A DNA stretch of 38,477 bases from Lentzea indica (GCF_012184385.1 NZ_VSRL01000064.1:1-38477), one strand, 5' to 3'; positions 1 through 8,618 are shown, counted from the stretch's first letter. A program made the numbers and translations. The notes: generated by a model not told the origin, from the letters alone.

Positions 1-410
1 GGGCGGGTCAGCGCGGTCGTGGTCGCGCGAGTGGTCGCCGCCTTGGTGGCAGGCGCCTTCGCGGCCGCGGGCTTCGCAGCGGCAGCAGCGGCCGGCTTGG
101 CAGCAGCCTTGGCGGCAACAGCCTTCGGCAGCTTCTTCGCACCGCTGATGACGTCCTTGAACGTCGAGCCGGGGCGGAACGCGGGCACGTTGGTCTTCTT
201 GACCTTCACGGTCTCGCCCGTGCGCGGGTTGCGCGCGGTGCGAGCCGCACGGGCGCGCTTCTCGAAGACGCCGAAGCCCGTGATGTTGACCTTCTCGCCC
301 TTGTTGACGCTTCGCACGATCACATCGACGAGGCCATCAACAGCAGCACCCGCGGTCTTCTTGTCTCCCAGGCGCTCGGCGAGCGCCTCGATGAGCTGGG
401 CCTTGTTCAC
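1..410 (-). CDS. hup: HU-family nucleoid protein with Lys/Ala tail (3' end outside window)
   Basis: Histone-like HU protein that binds and bends DNA in the nucleoid. The start is a GTG (408-410) preceded on the minus strand by a GGGAGGGA ribosome site; the product begins [15 protein letters not shown]. The HU fold occupies roughly residues 1-90, with the conserved GFGVFEKR and ARNPRTG motifs and the [10 protein letters not shown] stretch. After that comes an Ala/Lys/Pro-rich tail of PAAAK-type repeats, the eukaryotic H1-like extension typical of actinobacterial HupB/HupS. No stop is reached before base 1, so the C-terminus is missing. It lies downstream of leuD in the same orientation, behind strong hairpins at 497-526 and 556-589, so it probably has its own promoter. 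Confidence is high for the family. Confidence 0.93.
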   Translation of the reverse strand, partial: MNKAQLIEALAERLGDKKTAGAAVDGLVDVIVRSVNKGEKVNITGFGVFEKRARAARTARNPRTGETVKVKKTNVPAFRPGSTFKDVISGAKKLPKAVAAKAAAKPAAAAAAKPAAAKAPATKAATTRATTTALTR

Positions 411-496
411 TTCCAGTCCCTCCCAGGACGCTCACGGCCCTAGCGTCGGGCCGACTAGAACGCAACGGTAGGCCCAAAACGCAAGAAATACCAATC

Positions 497-526
497 GCCA
501 CGCCAAAATTTTCGTTGTGGCGTGGC
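497..526. terminator. 9-bp inverted repeat in the leuD-hup gap
   Basis: GCCACGCCA at 497-505 is perfectly complementary to TGGCGTGGC at 518-526, with a 12-nt AT-rich centre. It sits about 90 bases upstream of the hup start. It could be a second terminator for leuCD or an operator for hup; the sequence does not decide. Confidence 0.4.
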
Positions 527-555
527 TAATTGCGCCCCTTCGAGGGACAGGAGGC

Positions 556-589
556 GCCGGATTCGCCCCTCTCAAGGGGAGAATCCGGC
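556..589 (-). terminator. leuCD terminator hairpin
   Basis: GCCGGATTC (556-564) pairs with GAATCCGGC (581-589). An inner CCCCT/AGGGG stem closes a CTCA loop. It lies 7 bases beyond the leuD stop on the minus strand. There is no clear T tract, as is usual for actinobacterial terminators. Confidence 0.75.
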
Positions 590-595
590 CCCCTC

Positions 596-1198
596 TCAGA
601 CCGCTGGAAGCGGATCCGTTGTGGGCAACCAAGTCTGGCGATTGGCCTCGAATCCGCTGATCTCGGCCTCGTGGCGCAGCGTCAAAGCGATGTCGTCGAG
701 CCCTTCCAGAAGGCGCCAGCGGGTGTAGTCGTCGATCTCGAACGGGGCAACCAAGTCCTTGGCGCGAACGGTCTTGTCGGTGAGGTCCACGGTGACCGGC
801 GTGCCGGGCTCCGCCTCGAGCAGCTTCCACAGCAGCTCGACATCGGACTGGCTGCACTGCGCCGCCACGAGGCCCTGCTTGCCGGCGTTGCCCCGGAAGA
901 TGTCGGCGAAACGTGACGACACGACCACGCGGAAGCCGTAGTCCATCAACGCCCAGACGGCGTGTTCCCGAGAGGATCCGGTGCCGAAGTCGGGGCCCGC
1001 AACGAGGACGCTGCCCGCCTTGAAGGGCTCCTGGTTGAGGATGAAGTGCTCGTCACCGCGCCAGGCGGCGAAGAGCCCGTCCTCGAACCCGGTGCGGGTC
1101 ACGCGCTTGAGGTAGACGGCCGGGATGATCTGGTCGGTGTCCACGTTGGACCTGCGCAGCGGCACACCGACGCCCGTGTGGGTGGTGAAGGCATCCAT
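596..1198 (-). CDS. leuD: 3-isopropylmalate dehydratase small subunit
   Basis: Small subunit of isopropylmalate isomerase, which with LeuC converts 2-isopropylmalate to 3-isopropylmalate in leucine synthesis. The 200-residue product is the normal family length. It begins [23 protein letters not shown] and carries the LeuD swivel-domain signatures [14 protein letters not shown] and [17 protein letters not shown], then [14 protein letters not shown]. The ATG lies 2 bases after the leuC stop, so the two are translationally coupled in one operon. The hairpin at 556-589 follows. Upstream in-frame sequence belongs to the leuC shadow and is not part of the gene. Confidence 0.97.
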   Translation of the reverse strand: MDAFTTHTGVGVPLRRSNVDTDQIIPAVYLKRVTRTGFEDGLFAAWRGDEHFILNQEPFKAGSVLVAGPDFGTGSSREHAVWALMDYGFRVVVSSRFADIFRGNAGKQGLVAAQCSQSDVELLWKLLEAEPGTPVTVDLTDKTVRAKDLVAPFEIDDYTRWRLLEGLDDIALTLRHEAEISGFEANRQTWLPTTDPLPAV

Positions 1199-1200
1199 GG

Positions 1201-2607
1201 TCAGTTCTCCAGGTCTGCGGGGGCCGAGAGGGTGCCGCGCACGGCCGTGGCAGCGGCGACGAGCGGAGACACGAGATGCGTCCTGCCGCCCTTGCCCTGC
1301 CTGCCCTCGAAGTTGCGGTTGGAGGTCGACGCGCTGCGCTCGCCGGGCGCGAGCTGATCCGGGTTCATGCCAAGGCACATCGAGCAGCCGGCCTGCCGCC
1401 ACTCGGCGCCCGCGTCGAGGAACACCTTGTCCAGGCCCTCTTCCTCGGCCTGTTTGCGCACCCGCATCGAACCGGGCACGACCAGCATCCGTACTCCAGA
1501 AGCGACGTGCTTTCCCTTGATGACGTCCGCGGCGGCGCGCAGGTCCTCGATGCGCCCGTTCGTGCACGAACCGAGGAAGACCGTGTCCACGTGGATGTCG
1601 CGCAGCGGCGTGCCGGGCTCCAGGCCCATGTACGTCAGCGCCTTCTCGGCGGCCACGCGCTCGTTCTCGTCCACGATCTGCTCGGGGTCGGGAATGTTCG
1701 CACTCAGAGGCAGACCCTGCCCCGGGTTCGTGCCCCACGTGACGAACGGCGTCAGTTCGTCGGCGTCGATGTGAACCTCGGCGTCGAAAGTCGCGTCGTC
1801 GTCAGTGCGCAGCGTCTTCCAGTAGGCGACGGCCGCGTCCCAGTCCGCGCCGGACGGTGCGTGCGGACGGCCCTTGATGTAGTCGAAAGTTGTCTCGTCC
1901 GGTGCGATCATGCCGGCGCGCGCGCCCGCTTCGATCGACATGTTGCAGACCGTCATGCGCGCTTCCATCGAGAGGTTCTCGATCGCGCGGCCGCGGTACT
2001 CGAGCACATAGCCCTGTCCGCCACCGGTTCCGATCTTCGCGATGACCGCGAGAATGATGTCCTTCGCCGTGACGCCAGGCCCGAGCTCGCCGTCGACGTT
2101 GATCGCCATCGTCTTGAACGGACGCAAAGGCAACGTCTGCGTCGCCATCACGTGCTCCACCTCGGACGTGCCGATGCCGAACGCCAGCGCGCCGAACGCG
2201 CCGTGCGTGGACGTGTGACTGTCACCGCAAACAACCGTCATGCCGGGCTGCGTGAGGCCGAGCTGCGGGCCCACCACGTGGACGATGCCCTGCTCCAGGT
2301 CACCCATCGGGTGCAGCCGCACGCCGAACTCCGCGCAGTTGCGGCGAAGCGTCTCGACCTGCGTGCGCGACACGAGATCCGCGATCGGCTTGTCGATGTC
2401 GACGGTCGGGACGTTGTGGTCCTCGGTGGCGATCGTCAGATCGGCACGACGGAGCGGGCGCCCTGCCAGACGCAACCCGTCGAACGCCTGAGGACTGGTG
2501 ACTTCGTGCAGCAGATGGAGGTCGATGTAGAGCAGGTCCGGCTCCGCACCACTGCCGTGGCGCACAACGTGTGCCTCCCACACCTTCTCCGCGAGCGTGC
2601 GGCTCAT
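1201..2607 (-). CDS. leuC: 3-isopropylmalate dehydratase large subunit
   Basis: Large, [4Fe-4S]-binding subunit of isopropylmalate isomerase, an aconitase-family cytoplasmic enzyme. The three cluster cysteines are visible in LGSCTNGR and [10 protein letters not shown] in the C-terminal third, and [15 protein letters not shown] is the other aconitase signature. I chose the ATG giving [13 protein letters not shown] because GGGAG stands about 8 bases upstream. A GTG 15 bases further up (2622) would add MGDVA but overlaps that ribosome site. The gene is first in leuCD and diverges from the IclR regulator at 2681, whose homologues control leuCD in actinobacteria. On the minus strand, CATAAT at 2623-2628 is a possible -10 box. 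Confidence 0.97.
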   Translation of the reverse strand: MSRTLAEKVWEAHVVRHGSGAEPDLLYIDLHLLHEVTSPQAFDGLRLAGRPLRRADLTIATEDHNVPTVDIDKPIADLVSRTQVETLRRNCAEFGVRLHPMGDLEQGIVHVVGPQLGLTQPGMTVVCGDSHTSTHGAFGALAFGIGTSEVEHVMATQTLPLRPFKTMAINVDGELGPGVTAKDIILAVIAKIGTGGGQGYVLEYRGRAIENLSMEARMTVCNMSIEAGARAGMIAPDETTFDYIKGRPHAPSGADWDAAVAYWKTLRTDDDATFDAEVHIDADELTPFVTWGTNPGQGLPLSANIPDPEQIVDENERVAAEKALTYMGLEPGTPLRDIHVDTVFLGSCTNGRIEDLRAAADVIKGKHVASGVRMLVVPGSMRVRKQAEEEGLDKVFLDAGAEWRQAGCSMCLGMNPDQLAPGERSASTSNRNFEGRQGKGGRTHLVSPLVAAATAVRGTLSAPADLEN

Positions 2608-2644
2608 CGCGACATCTCCCACATTATGGACGTGCCGACAGATC

Positions 2645-2674
2645 TGGACTTCTCACTGTCTGGGAAGTTAGTAT
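2645..2674 (+). promoter_or_regulatory. Promoter of the IclR regulator (leaderless), leuC-regulator control region
   Basis: TAGTAT at 2669-2674 ends 6 bases before the GTG start at 2681, the spacing expected for transcription starting on the start codon itself. TGGACT at 2645-2650 gives an 18-bp spacer. The divergent leuC start is only 73 bases away, so the regulator probably binds here to control both sides. I could not define an operator. Confidence 0.5.
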
Positions 2675-2680
2675 CGGCTT

Positions 2681-3382
2681 GTGGGACAGCATAGCGGGAT
2701 CGGCGTGCTGGACAAGGCAGTGGCCGTGTTGAACGCCGTAGCAAAAGATCCGTGTGGCCTGGCCGAGTTGTGCAATCGCACCGGCCTTCCACGAGCGACC
2801 GCGCACCGCCTGGCCGTGGGCCTGGAGGTGCACCGGTTGCTGCGCCGAGGCTCCGACGGCCGCTGGCGTCCAGGCGCGGCTCTCGCCGAACTGGCCGGCG
2901 GCGCAACGGACCCGTTGCTGGACGCGGCTTCCTCCGTGTTGCCGCGCCTGCGCGACATCACAGGCGAAAGCGTGCAGCTGTACCGGCGCGACGGCATGCA
3001 ACGCGTCTGCGTCTCAGCCGCCGAGCCTCCTTCAGGCTTGCGCGACACGGTTCCCATCGGCGCGCGCCTGCCCATGACCGCCGGCTCGGGCGCGAAGGTC
3101 CTTGCCGCATGGGCAGACCCAGGCACCCAACGCGCCGTCCTGGCCGACGCCGTCTACGGCGAACGCACCCTCCTGGAAGTCCGCCGCCGAGGTTGGGCAC
3201 AAAGCGTCGCCGAACGAGAACCCGGCGTGGCCTCAGTCTCAGCCCCGGTCCGAGACTCCTCAGGCGCAGTGGTGGCAGCAGTCTCCGTAAGCGGCCCCAT
3301 CGACCGCATGGGCCGCCGCCCAGGAGCCCGCTGGGCAGCCGACCTACTAGTAGCAGCCGAGGCCCTACAAAGCCGCCTCTAA
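2681..3382 (+). CDS. ltbR: IclR-family regulator of leucine biosynthesis (LtbR/NdgR type)
   Basis: DNA-binding regulator of 233 residues, divergent from leuCD. The N-terminal winged helix (about residues 8-60) reads GIGVLDKAVAVLNAVA, then GLAELCNRTGLPRATAHRLAVGL, matching the NdgR/LtbR branch of the IclR family. The effector domain follows, with GARLPMTAGSGAKVLAAW and SVSGPIDRMG. Position and family together point to the regulator that controls leuCD and often other amino-acid genes in actinobacteria. The gene starts with GTG and no Shine-Dalgarno, consistent with a leaderless mRNA. The 3' part uses noticeably more A/T-ending codons than the 5' part. The DNA target cannot be read from the sequence. 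Confidence 0.9.
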   Translation: MGQHSGIGVLDKAVAVLNAVAKDPCGLAELCNRTGLPRATAHRLAVGLEVHRLLRRGSDGRWRPGAALAELAGGATDPLLDAASSVLPRLRDITGESVQLYRRDGMQRVCVSAAEPPSGLRDTVPIGARLPMTAGSGAKVLAAWADPGTQRAVLADAVYGERTLLEVRRRGWAQSVAEREPGVASVSAPVRDSSGAVVAAVSVSGPIDRMGRRPGARWAADLLVAAEALQSRL

Positions 3383-3482
3383 CCCCCCACCAACCGCCCG
3401 ACAGGACGGCCGCCTCGAACTCCCAACGATCCTCGGCGCTGCCAGCCGGGCCGCCAGGAGTCGGTCGGCGGCAACAGACGGG

Positions 3483-3651
3483 TGATCGCCGCCAGAAGGA
3501 TTCGACGGACGCCGAGAGGCGGCCCGCCGCAGAGGGATTCGACGGGGCGCTGGGAGACGGCCTGGTGATCGCTCTGCCAGAGCGAGTCCTCGGACACCGG
3601 GAGGCGGCCCGTGGTGTCAGATGGATGATCGCCGCCAGAGGGATTCAACGG
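3483..3651. repeat. Degenerate direct repeats in a gene-free stretch
   Basis: A 26-base unit at 3483-3508 recurs at 3626-3651 with 24 of 26 identical bases, and its last 15 bases recur with minor change at 3531-3545. They lie in the non-coding stretch 3383-4308. Long frames cross this stretch on both strands, but they are Arg/Pro/Ser-rich and resemble no family. Confidence 0.6.
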
Positions 3652-3799
3652 CCGCCGCGTCCGCCCTCCAAGATCGTGGCCACCATCACGAGACTTCGCC
3701 GACAACAGGAGCGCGGTGGCGACTGCCGGCAGCCTGAAAGGCCACACGTGAGCCATGGCAGCACCGCGTGTCGCGCGGACCAGTGCGGCGTGTCGCATC

Positions 3800-3997
3800 T
3801 CAAACGCCAACGGCCGCCCCCTGGGCGACCAAGGCGACCAGCACATCGTTCCGGGCCTGCCGCAGCGACCAGTCCCCGAAGGGCTGCGCCTGACCGTGGA
3901 AGCGCACGGATAGCAAGCCGGACAGAAGTTCTCGTTCCACACCCACAGCGACTATCGCGTCAGGGCGGCCCAGGACTCTTGTAGAGACACCAGCCAA
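3800..3997 (-). CDS. Possible small protein or gene remnant
   Basis: A 65-codon frame reading MAGVSTRVLGRPDAIVAVGV at its start and ending in an Ala/Val/Gln-rich segment. It has more normal amino-acid composition than other frames in this gap, and its second half has G/C-rich third positions. There is no convincing ribosome site and no recognised domain. It may be the tail of a decayed gene. I list it only because it is the best coding candidate between 3383 and 4308. Confidence 0.25.
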   Translation of the reverse strand: MAGVSTRVLGRPDAIVAVGVERELLSGLLSVRFHGQAQPFGDWSLRQARNDVLVALVAQGAAVGV

Positions 3998-4098
3998 GAT
4001 GTGGCGCAGCGCACTACGTCAATCCAAACCACCGACTAGTCACCACATACGAGTTCATTCCAAGAACCACCACTAACCCGCCCCCACACTTACTTCCG

Positions 4099-4168
4099 GC
4101 GAGCGAAGCGAAGCCCAATGGCAAGCGAAGCGAAGCCTCAACCCCCGGTGGCGAGCGAAGCGAAGCCC
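4099..4168. repeat. Three copies of an 18-bp GCGAGCGAAGCGAAGCCC-type repeat
   Basis: Copies at 4099-4116, 4121-4138 and 4151-4168 differ by one or two bases and are separated by 4 and 12 bases. A G-rich tract with inverted GGGGC/GCCCC elements follows at about 4195-4250. Spacers are too short and irregular for CRISPR. The remainder of 3383-4308 holds no supportable gene. Confidence 0.7.
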
Positions 4169-4264
4169 CACCCACAACAATGGCTTCAACCTACGGGGGG
4201 TCCGGGGGGCGAAGCCCCGCCGGCTGGGGGTCTGGGGGCTCGGCCCCTAGAAGACAATGCGAAT

Positions 4265-4297
4265 GAGGCCTGTCAGCGCTTTCCGCTGACAGGCCTC
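4265..4297 (-). terminator. Terminator hairpin downstream of tRNA-Glu
   Basis: GAGGCCTGTCAGCG (4265-4278) and its exact complement CGCTGACAGGCCTC (4284-4297) enclose a 5-nt loop. It lies 11 bases beyond the 3' end of tRNA-Glu, reading on the minus strand. Confidence 0.8.
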
Positions 4298-4308
4298 AAC
4301 CACCTCTG

Positions 4309-4381
4309 TAGCCCCGAAGGGATTCGAACCCTCGCTACCGCCTTGAGAGGGCGGCGTCCTAGGCCGCTAGACGACGGGGCC
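4309..4381 (-). tRNA. tRNA-Glu (CTC)
   Basis: The minus strand reads GGCCCCG for the acceptor 5' arm. The D arm contains GTCTAGCGGCCTAGGAC and the anticodon arm is CCGCC-CTCTCAA-GGCGG with anticodon CTC. The T arm is GAGGG-TTCGAAT-CCCTT and the 3' arm CGGGGCT, with discriminator A. The first pair is a G-T wobble, as in other actinobacterial tRNA-Glu. CCA is not encoded. It sits 120 bases downstream of tRNA-Gln in the same direction, and the two are probably one transcript. Confidence 0.96.
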
Positions 4382-4501
4382 CTAGAACTTCTTGCCGTTG
4401 AACCTTATCAGATCATTCTGTCCGGTCCAAATCCGGCTATTCAGTTCTTTTTCTTGCTACCAGCTCCGAAAGCTTGCCCGAGGGCAGTTCTTCCGTAGCA
4501 G

Positions 4502-4573
4502 CTGGGGTACCAGGACTCGAACCTAGACTAACTGAACCAGAATCAGTCGTGCTGCCAATTACACCATACCCCA
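4502..4573 (-). tRNA. tRNA-Gln (CTG)
   Basis: The minus strand gives acceptor TGGGGTA/TACCCCA and a D arm with AATTGGCAG. The anticodon stem-loop is ACTGA-TTCTGGT-TCAGT, so the anticodon is CTG. The T loop reads TTCGAGT and the discriminator is G. CCA is not encoded. It pairs with tRNA-Glu downstream, a common actinobacterial arrangement. Confidence 0.96.
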
Positions 4574-4670
4574 TTGGCTTTCACGATCGACTTCGGTGTC
4601 CCGAAGGAGTTCCGAGGCCCTCGTTGCTGCCGTGAGAAATACTAGACCACGCGGCCACCAGAAGTGAAAT

Positions 4671-4708
4671 CGGCCCCCACCTGCGGGCAAACGAGCAGGT
4701 GAGGGCCG
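4671..4708 (-). terminator. Terminator of the HAD hydrolase gene
   Basis: CGGCCCCCACCTGC (4671-4684) pairs with GCAGGTGAGGGCCG (4695-4708) with one mismatch around a 10-nt loop. It is about 60 bases past the stop of the HAD gene on the minus strand. Confidence 0.7.
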
Positions 4709-4768
4709 GTCTCAGGGCTGATCCAACGACCGATCCGACGACCATCCGGCGGCCGATCCGACGGGGCG

Positions 4769-5506
4769 TCAGGCTGAGGCGGTGGAGAGCTCGCACACGA
4801 GGAGCTCCGGCAGTTCCGCCAGCGACGTGATCGAGGACAGTCCGGCGGGCAACGTGCCGCCGGTCGGACCTGTCCGGTTGATCCAGACGCCGTGCATCCC
4901 GGCGTCGCGCGCGCCGATGGCGTCGGCGTGCAGGCGGTCTCCCACGTGGACGGTGTCGCCGGGCGAGACGCCCAGGGCGAGGCACGCCGTGTGGAAGATC
5001 ACGCGGTCCGGCTTGGCGCAGCCGACCTCGCCGGCGATCAGGACCGCGTCGAAGTACTCGGACAGGCCGAGTTGGGCGATCTTCACGCGCTGGTGGCGGC
5101 CGGAGGCGTTGCTGATCGCGGCGATGGGAAGGCCCGTCGCGCGCAACCAGTCGAGCATCGGGATCACGTCGGGGAACAGGCACCAGCCTGCCGACAGGAC
5201 CTCCTGGCGTGCGACCTCGCGGCGGGTCGATTCCTCCAGTGTCAGCTCCTCGCCGAGAGCGGCGAAGAAGGCCTGTGTGCGGATGTTGCGCATCGACTCG
5301 TACTGAAGTTCACCGGCTAGCTGGCGGGTCACGTGGTCGTCGGTGATTCGCTGCCACAACGACCAGGCGTCGGCGTTACCGACCATCGAGGCCAACGCGG
5401 CGCGCGAAGAAGTGCTGTAGTCGACAAGTGTGTCGTCGACGTCCAGGCACACAGCGCGGATCTCGCCGGTTCTCTTACGCGTGAAAGTCGGGGACGCAGT
5501 TGTCAC
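4769..5506 (-). CDS. HAD-superfamily hydrolase
   Basis: A 245-residue haloacid-dehalogenase-type phosphatase. Motif I is CLDVDDTLVDY (about residues 20-30), with the nucleophile Asp and the Asp two residues later. Motif II is the Ser in AAISNASG, motif III the Lys in AKPDRVIFHTA, and motif IV HVGDRLHADAIGARDAG. A helical cap (about 40-110) between motifs I and II marks subfamily I, as in phosphoglycolate phosphatase or YjjG-type nucleotidases; the substrate cannot be read. The start is GTG with TAACCT at 5514-5519 about 8 bases upstream, suggesting a leaderless transcript. The neighbouring tRNAs give no functional hint. Confidence 0.88.
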   Translation of the reverse strand: MTTASPTFTRKRTGEIRAVCLDVDDTLVDYSTSSRAALASMVGNADAWSLWQRITDDHVTRQLAGELQYESMRNIRTQAFFAALGEELTLEESTRREVARQEVLSAGWCLFPDVIPMLDWLRATGLPIAAISNASGRHQRVKIAQLGLSEYFDAVLIAGEVGCAKPDRVIFHTACLALGVSPGDTVHVGDRLHADAIGARDAGMHGVWINRTGPTGGTLPAGLSSITSLAELPELLVCELSTASA

Positions 5507-5886
5507 CCCGGAAGGTTAGGTGCGAGGGGGCCTCGTCCGATTCGGCTAACGAGGTGATTCCTGTGGGTCCTTGCACGATCAAGCGGACCTTGAGGCCCCG
5601 AACGACCTAGTGAGGCTCCTCCGAGCGCCGAATGCAATCACCCGGTCGAGTGTTGTTCGGCAACTCGGCCGGCACAGCCCGAACAGGCCGTTCCGCGGGC
5701 GCGACACCATAGCCCGCACGGCGGTGTTCCACATCTGCCGCAACCATTTCGAGGCCTGGTTTCCCAGACCGTCCACAGAGGACCTGTAAGCCGGGAGAGC
5801 CACGCCACTCGGAACTCCGCTTGACGCACGCGGCGATCACGAGCATGCTGAGTTTATTCAACAACGGTTGAAAAGAGGGGATCATC
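5507..5886. other. Gene-free stretch upstream of the monooxygenase
   Basis: About 380 bases between divergent genes. Overlapping frames of about 70 codons exist on both strands (5571-5789 and 5579-5803), but neither has a ribosome site or a recognisable product. The right end holds the promoter and operator described separately. Confidence 0.5.
5821..5872 (+). promoter_or_regulatory. Candidate promoter and operator of the FAD monooxygenase
   Basis: TTGACG at 5821-5826 and CATGCT at 5844-5849 have a 17-bp spacer. Just downstream, TTCAACAACGGTTGAA (5857-5872) is a 6-bp inverted repeat around 4 bases, placed where a TetR- or MarR-type repressor would block initiation. A ribosome site AGAGGGG precedes the ATG at 5887. 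No such repressor gene is adjacent. Confidence 0.5.
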
Positions 5887-7143
5887 ATGGAGAGGACAAC
5901 CTGCGTCGTCGTCGGAGGCGGACCTGCGGGGATGGTGCTGGGGCTGCTCCTGGCGCGCGGTGGCGTCGAGGTCACGGTGCTGGAGAAGCACTCCGACTTC
6001 CTGCGCGACTTCCGCGGCGACACGGTGCACGCGTCGACGCTCACGCTGATGGACGAGCTGGGGCTCGGGCCGGCGTTCGAGCAGGTGCCGCACCAGAAGG
6101 TCGACAAGATGGAAGCGATGCTCGAGGGCGGTGCCAGGGCCGTGATCGGCGACCTGAGCCGGCTTCCCGGCGCGCACAAGCACATCGCGATGGTGCCGCA
6201 GTGGGACTTCCTCGACCTGCTGGCGGACGCGGGCAAGCTGGAGCCGACGTTCACGCTGCGGATGAACGCCGAGGTCACGGCGATTACCAAGAGCGGCAAC
6301 AGGGTCACTGGCGTGAAGTACCGCGACCGCGCCGACGGTCACGAGGGCGAGATCGCCGCGGACCTCGTCGTCGCGGCGGACGGTCGGGGCTCGATCCTGC
6401 GCGAGGCGGTGAACCTGCCGATCTACCAGTTCGGCGCGCCGATGGACGTGTGGTGGTTCCGCCTGCCACGCAACGAGGGCGACCCGGTCAAGGGCGGCGC
6501 CGGGAGGTTCAGCGCCGGCAGTGCGCTCGTGCTCATCCCGCGCGGCGACTACTTCCAGTGCGCCTTCTTGATCCGCAAGGGAACGGACCAGCTGATGCGG
6601 CGCGAAGGCGTCGAGAAGTTCCGGGAACGTGTGCAGACGCTCGTGCCGTGGCTCGCGGACCGGGTGGACCACATCACGGATCTCGACGAGGTCAAGCTGC
6701 TGGACGTGAAGCTCGACAGGTTGCGGCGCTGGCACGTGGACGGGCTGCTGTGCATCGGCGACTCGGCGCACGCGATGTCGCCCGTCGGTGGCGTCGGCAT
6801 CAACCTCGCCGTGCAGGACGCGGTCGCGGCTGCCACGCTGCTCGCGAAGCCGCTGCGGGAAGGCAAGGTCACGAGCAGCGTGCTCGCGAAGGTGCGCAGG
6901 CGCCGGTTGTTCCCGACCGTCGTGATCCAGACGCTGCAGCGGGTCATCCACCGCCTGTTCCTCGGCAGGAAGCTGAACAGCACCGAGACGGTCTCCAGCC
7001 CAGGAGTGCCGAAGCCTCTCGCACTGGCGCAGCGATTCCCGTGGCTGCAGGCCGTTCCGGCTTACGTGATCGCGATCGGGCCACGCCCTGAGCACGCGCC
7101 GGACTTCGCGCGGAGGGCCCCGCAGACCATCGTCAGGTCGTGA
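5887..7143 (+). CDS. FAD-dependent monooxygenase (PHBH/aromatic hydroxylase fold)
   Basis: Flavoprotein oxidoreductase of 418 residues. The N-terminal Rossmann motif is VVVGGGPAGMVLGLLLARGG (about residues 7-26), followed by an acidic residue closing the ADP-ribose site in VLEKH. The middle DG-type motif is VVAADGRGSILRE and the C-terminal FAD motif GDSAHAMSPVGGVGINLAVQDA. This order defines the p-hydroxybenzoate-hydroxylase fold, whose members use NAD(P)H and O2 to hydroxylate aromatic or polyketide substrates; the substrate here is unknown. It starts at ATG with AGAGGGG upstream and runs alone from the promoter at 5821-5872. Its 3' end overlaps the convergent response-regulator gene by 11 bases. 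Confidence 0.88.
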   Translation: MERTTCVVVGGGPAGMVLGLLLARGGVEVTVLEKHSDFLRDFRGDTVHASTLTLMDELGLGPAFEQVPHQKVDKMEAMLEGGARAVIGDLSRLPGAHKHIAMVPQWDFLDLLADAGKLEPTFTLRMNAEVTAITKSGNRVTGVKYRDRADGHEGEIAADLVVAADGRGSILREAVNLPIYQFGAPMDVWWFRLPRNEGDPVKGGAGRFSAGSALVLIPRGDYFQCAFLIRKGTDQLMRREGVEKFRERVQTLVPWLADRVDHITDLDEVKLLDVKLDRLRRWHVDGLLCIGDSAHAMSPVGGVGINLAVQDAVAAATLLAKPLREGKVTSSVLAKVRRRRLFPTVVIQTLQRVIHRLFLGRKLNSTETVSSPGVPKPLALAQRFPWLQAVPAYVIAIGPRPEHAPDFARRAPQTIVRS

Positions 7144-7792
7144 CGAAGGCCTCGGACGACTCGCCGAGCACCATCGCCACGGCGTGGGCGCGGTCACGAG
7201 CGCCCAGCTTGCGCAGGATCGCCTTCACATGGGTCTTCACGGTGTCGTTGCTGATGAAGAGCCGCTGGGCGATGCGGGCGTTGTCCATCCCCTTCGCCAT
7301 CTCGGCCAGCACGTCGAACTCACGCGCCGACAGCTGGCCGAGCGAGGCAGGAGGAGGCATCCGCGCCGGTAGACGCGCCAGCGACCCCAGCCGTGCGTCG
7401 ATCGTGGCCGGCGCGCCCCGCACCGCGGCCGAGATGAGCGGCAGCAGCTCGGCCACGGGTGAGGTCTTCAGCAGGTAGGCCACCGCGCCGGCGTCCAGCG
7501 CCGCGCGGGCCCAGCTCGGACTGTCCGCATTGGACAGCACGACGACACGGGCGCTCGGCCGGTACTGCGCCGTGTCCCGCACGGTGCGCAGCGGTCCGGC
7601 GCCCGGCACGTCGAAATCCGTGACGACCAGGTCCACCAGGACGCTGCGCAGACAGCGCGCAGCGTCGGCCACGGTGTGGGCGATACCCACAACGCGGAAG
7701 CAGTGCGTGCGGTGCAGCGAGATCCGCAGCCCCTCGGTGATGAGCTGCGAACCGTCGACGAGCAGCACACGGGTGGACGCCAGGTCCGTCAT
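7133..7792 (-). CDS. LuxR/NarL-type response regulator with incomplete acidic pocket
   Basis: A 219-residue transcription factor: receiver domain at about residues 8-120, linker, and LuxR helix-turn-helix at about 150-215 (LSAREFDVLAEMAKG, then NARIAQRLFISNDTVKTHVKAILRKLGARDR). The receiver keeps the phosphoacceptor Asp59 in VTDFDVPG and Lys109 in LLKTS. The usual acidic pair after beta-1 reads Asp13-Gly14, and the switch Thr is Ser87. Loss of one acidic residue weakens Mg2+ binding in known receivers, so this may be an atypical or phosphorylation-independent regulator. No histidine kinase is adjacent. It is convergent with and overlaps the monooxygenase gene. Confidence 0.87.
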   Translation of the reverse strand: MTDLASTRVLLVDGSQLITEGLRISLHRTHCFRVVGIAHTVADAARCLRSVLVDLVVTDFDVPGAGPLRTVRDTAQYRPSARVVVLSNADSPSWARAALDAGAVAYLLKTSPVAELLPLISAAVRGAPATIDARLGSLARLPARMPPPASLGQLSAREFDVLAEMAKGMDNARIAQRLFISNDTVKTHVKAILRKLGARDRAHAVAMVLGESSEAFVTT

Positions 7793-7859
7793 GACACCGG
7801 GAAGTTACTAGCGGGTACCCAGGTGCGTAACCTGCCGGACGCCGGATTGCTCCGTACGG

Positions 7860-8618
7860 CTACCTATTTGCGACCGGATTGGTGAGCGTGCCAAGGCCGT
7901 CCACAGTCACGGAGACGGTCTGTCCGGCCCTGATAGGCCCAACGCCGGCCGGGGTTCCGGTCAGGATCAGGTCGCCGGGCAGCAGCGTCATCACGGCGGA
8001 CACGTACTCGATGAGGCTCGGAATGTCGTGCACCATCAACGAAGTACGGCCGTCTTGTTTGACTTCCCCGTCAACCTCGGTGACGACGCGGACGTCGGTG
8101 GGGTCGAACTCGGTTTCGATGAACGGACCCAGCGGGCAGAACGTGTCAAAACCCTTGGCACGCGTGAACTGCACGTCCTTCTTCTGCAGGTCGCGGGCCG
8201 TCACGTCGTTGGCGATGGTGTAGCCCATCACCACGCTCATCGCCTTGGCCTTCGGCACCTCCCGGCACGGCTGGCCGATGATGACCGCCAGCTCGCCCTC
8301 GAAGTCCACGCGCTCGGACGCTGCCGGGATCTTGATCTCGACGTTCGGCCCGATCACCGAGGTGTTCGGCTTGAGGAACACGAGCGGTTCCGCGGGCACC
8401 TCGTTGCCGAGTTCGGCAGCGTGGTCGGCGTAGTTGCGGCCGATGCCGATGATCTTGGTCGGCAGGATCGGCGCCAGCAGCCTGACGTCGGCCAGCGGCC
8501 ACTTGCGGCCGGTGAACGTGGGCGTGCCGAAGGGGTGTTCGGCGATCTCTGCGGCTTCCTCACCGTGAACAGCGACGAAAGCAACGCCTTGCGGATGAGC
8601 GATACGGGCAATACGCAC
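7860..8618 (-). CDS. Fumarylacetoacetate-hydrolase-family protein
   Basis: A 252-residue member of the FAH/FAHD1 family, cytoplasmic metal-dependent hydrolases or decarboxylases acting on acyl-pyruvates and oxaloacetate-like substrates. Recognisable are [33 protein letters not shown], and the metal-site region [13 protein letters not shown], followed by [14 protein letters not shown] and [12 protein letters not shown] near the end. Orthologues sit downstream of cimA in many actinomycetes, as here. The start is GTG at 8618 with TAGACT (8625-8630, minus strand) 6 bases upstream and no ribosome site, so the mRNA is probably leaderless. The exact substrate is unknown. Confidence 0.9.
   Translation of the reverse strand: MRIARIAHPQGVAFVAVHGEEAAEIAEHPFGTPTFTGRKWPLADVRLLAPILPTKIIGIGRNYADHAAELGNEVPAEPLVFLKPNTSVIGPNVEIKIPAASERVDFEGELAVIIGQPCREVPKAKAMSVVMGYTIANDVTARDLQKKDVQFTRAKGFDTFCPLGPFIETEFDPTDVRVVTEVDGEVKQDGRTSLMVHDIPSLIEYVSAVMTLLPGDLILTGTPAGVGPIRAGQTVSVTVDGLGTLTNPVANR

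Noticed and set aside
2752..3984. 410-codon plus-strand frame
   Set aside because: Arg/Pro-rich shadow of the IclR gene continuing through repeat DNA; no ribosome site or domain.
4099..4168. CRISPR array
   Set aside because: Only three copies, spacers of 4 and 12 bases, and no cas genes.
5868..7091. 407-codon frame overlapping the monooxygenase
   Set aside because: Out-of-frame shadow with Arg/Gly/Ala composition caused by high GC; the monooxygenase frame carries all FAD motifs.
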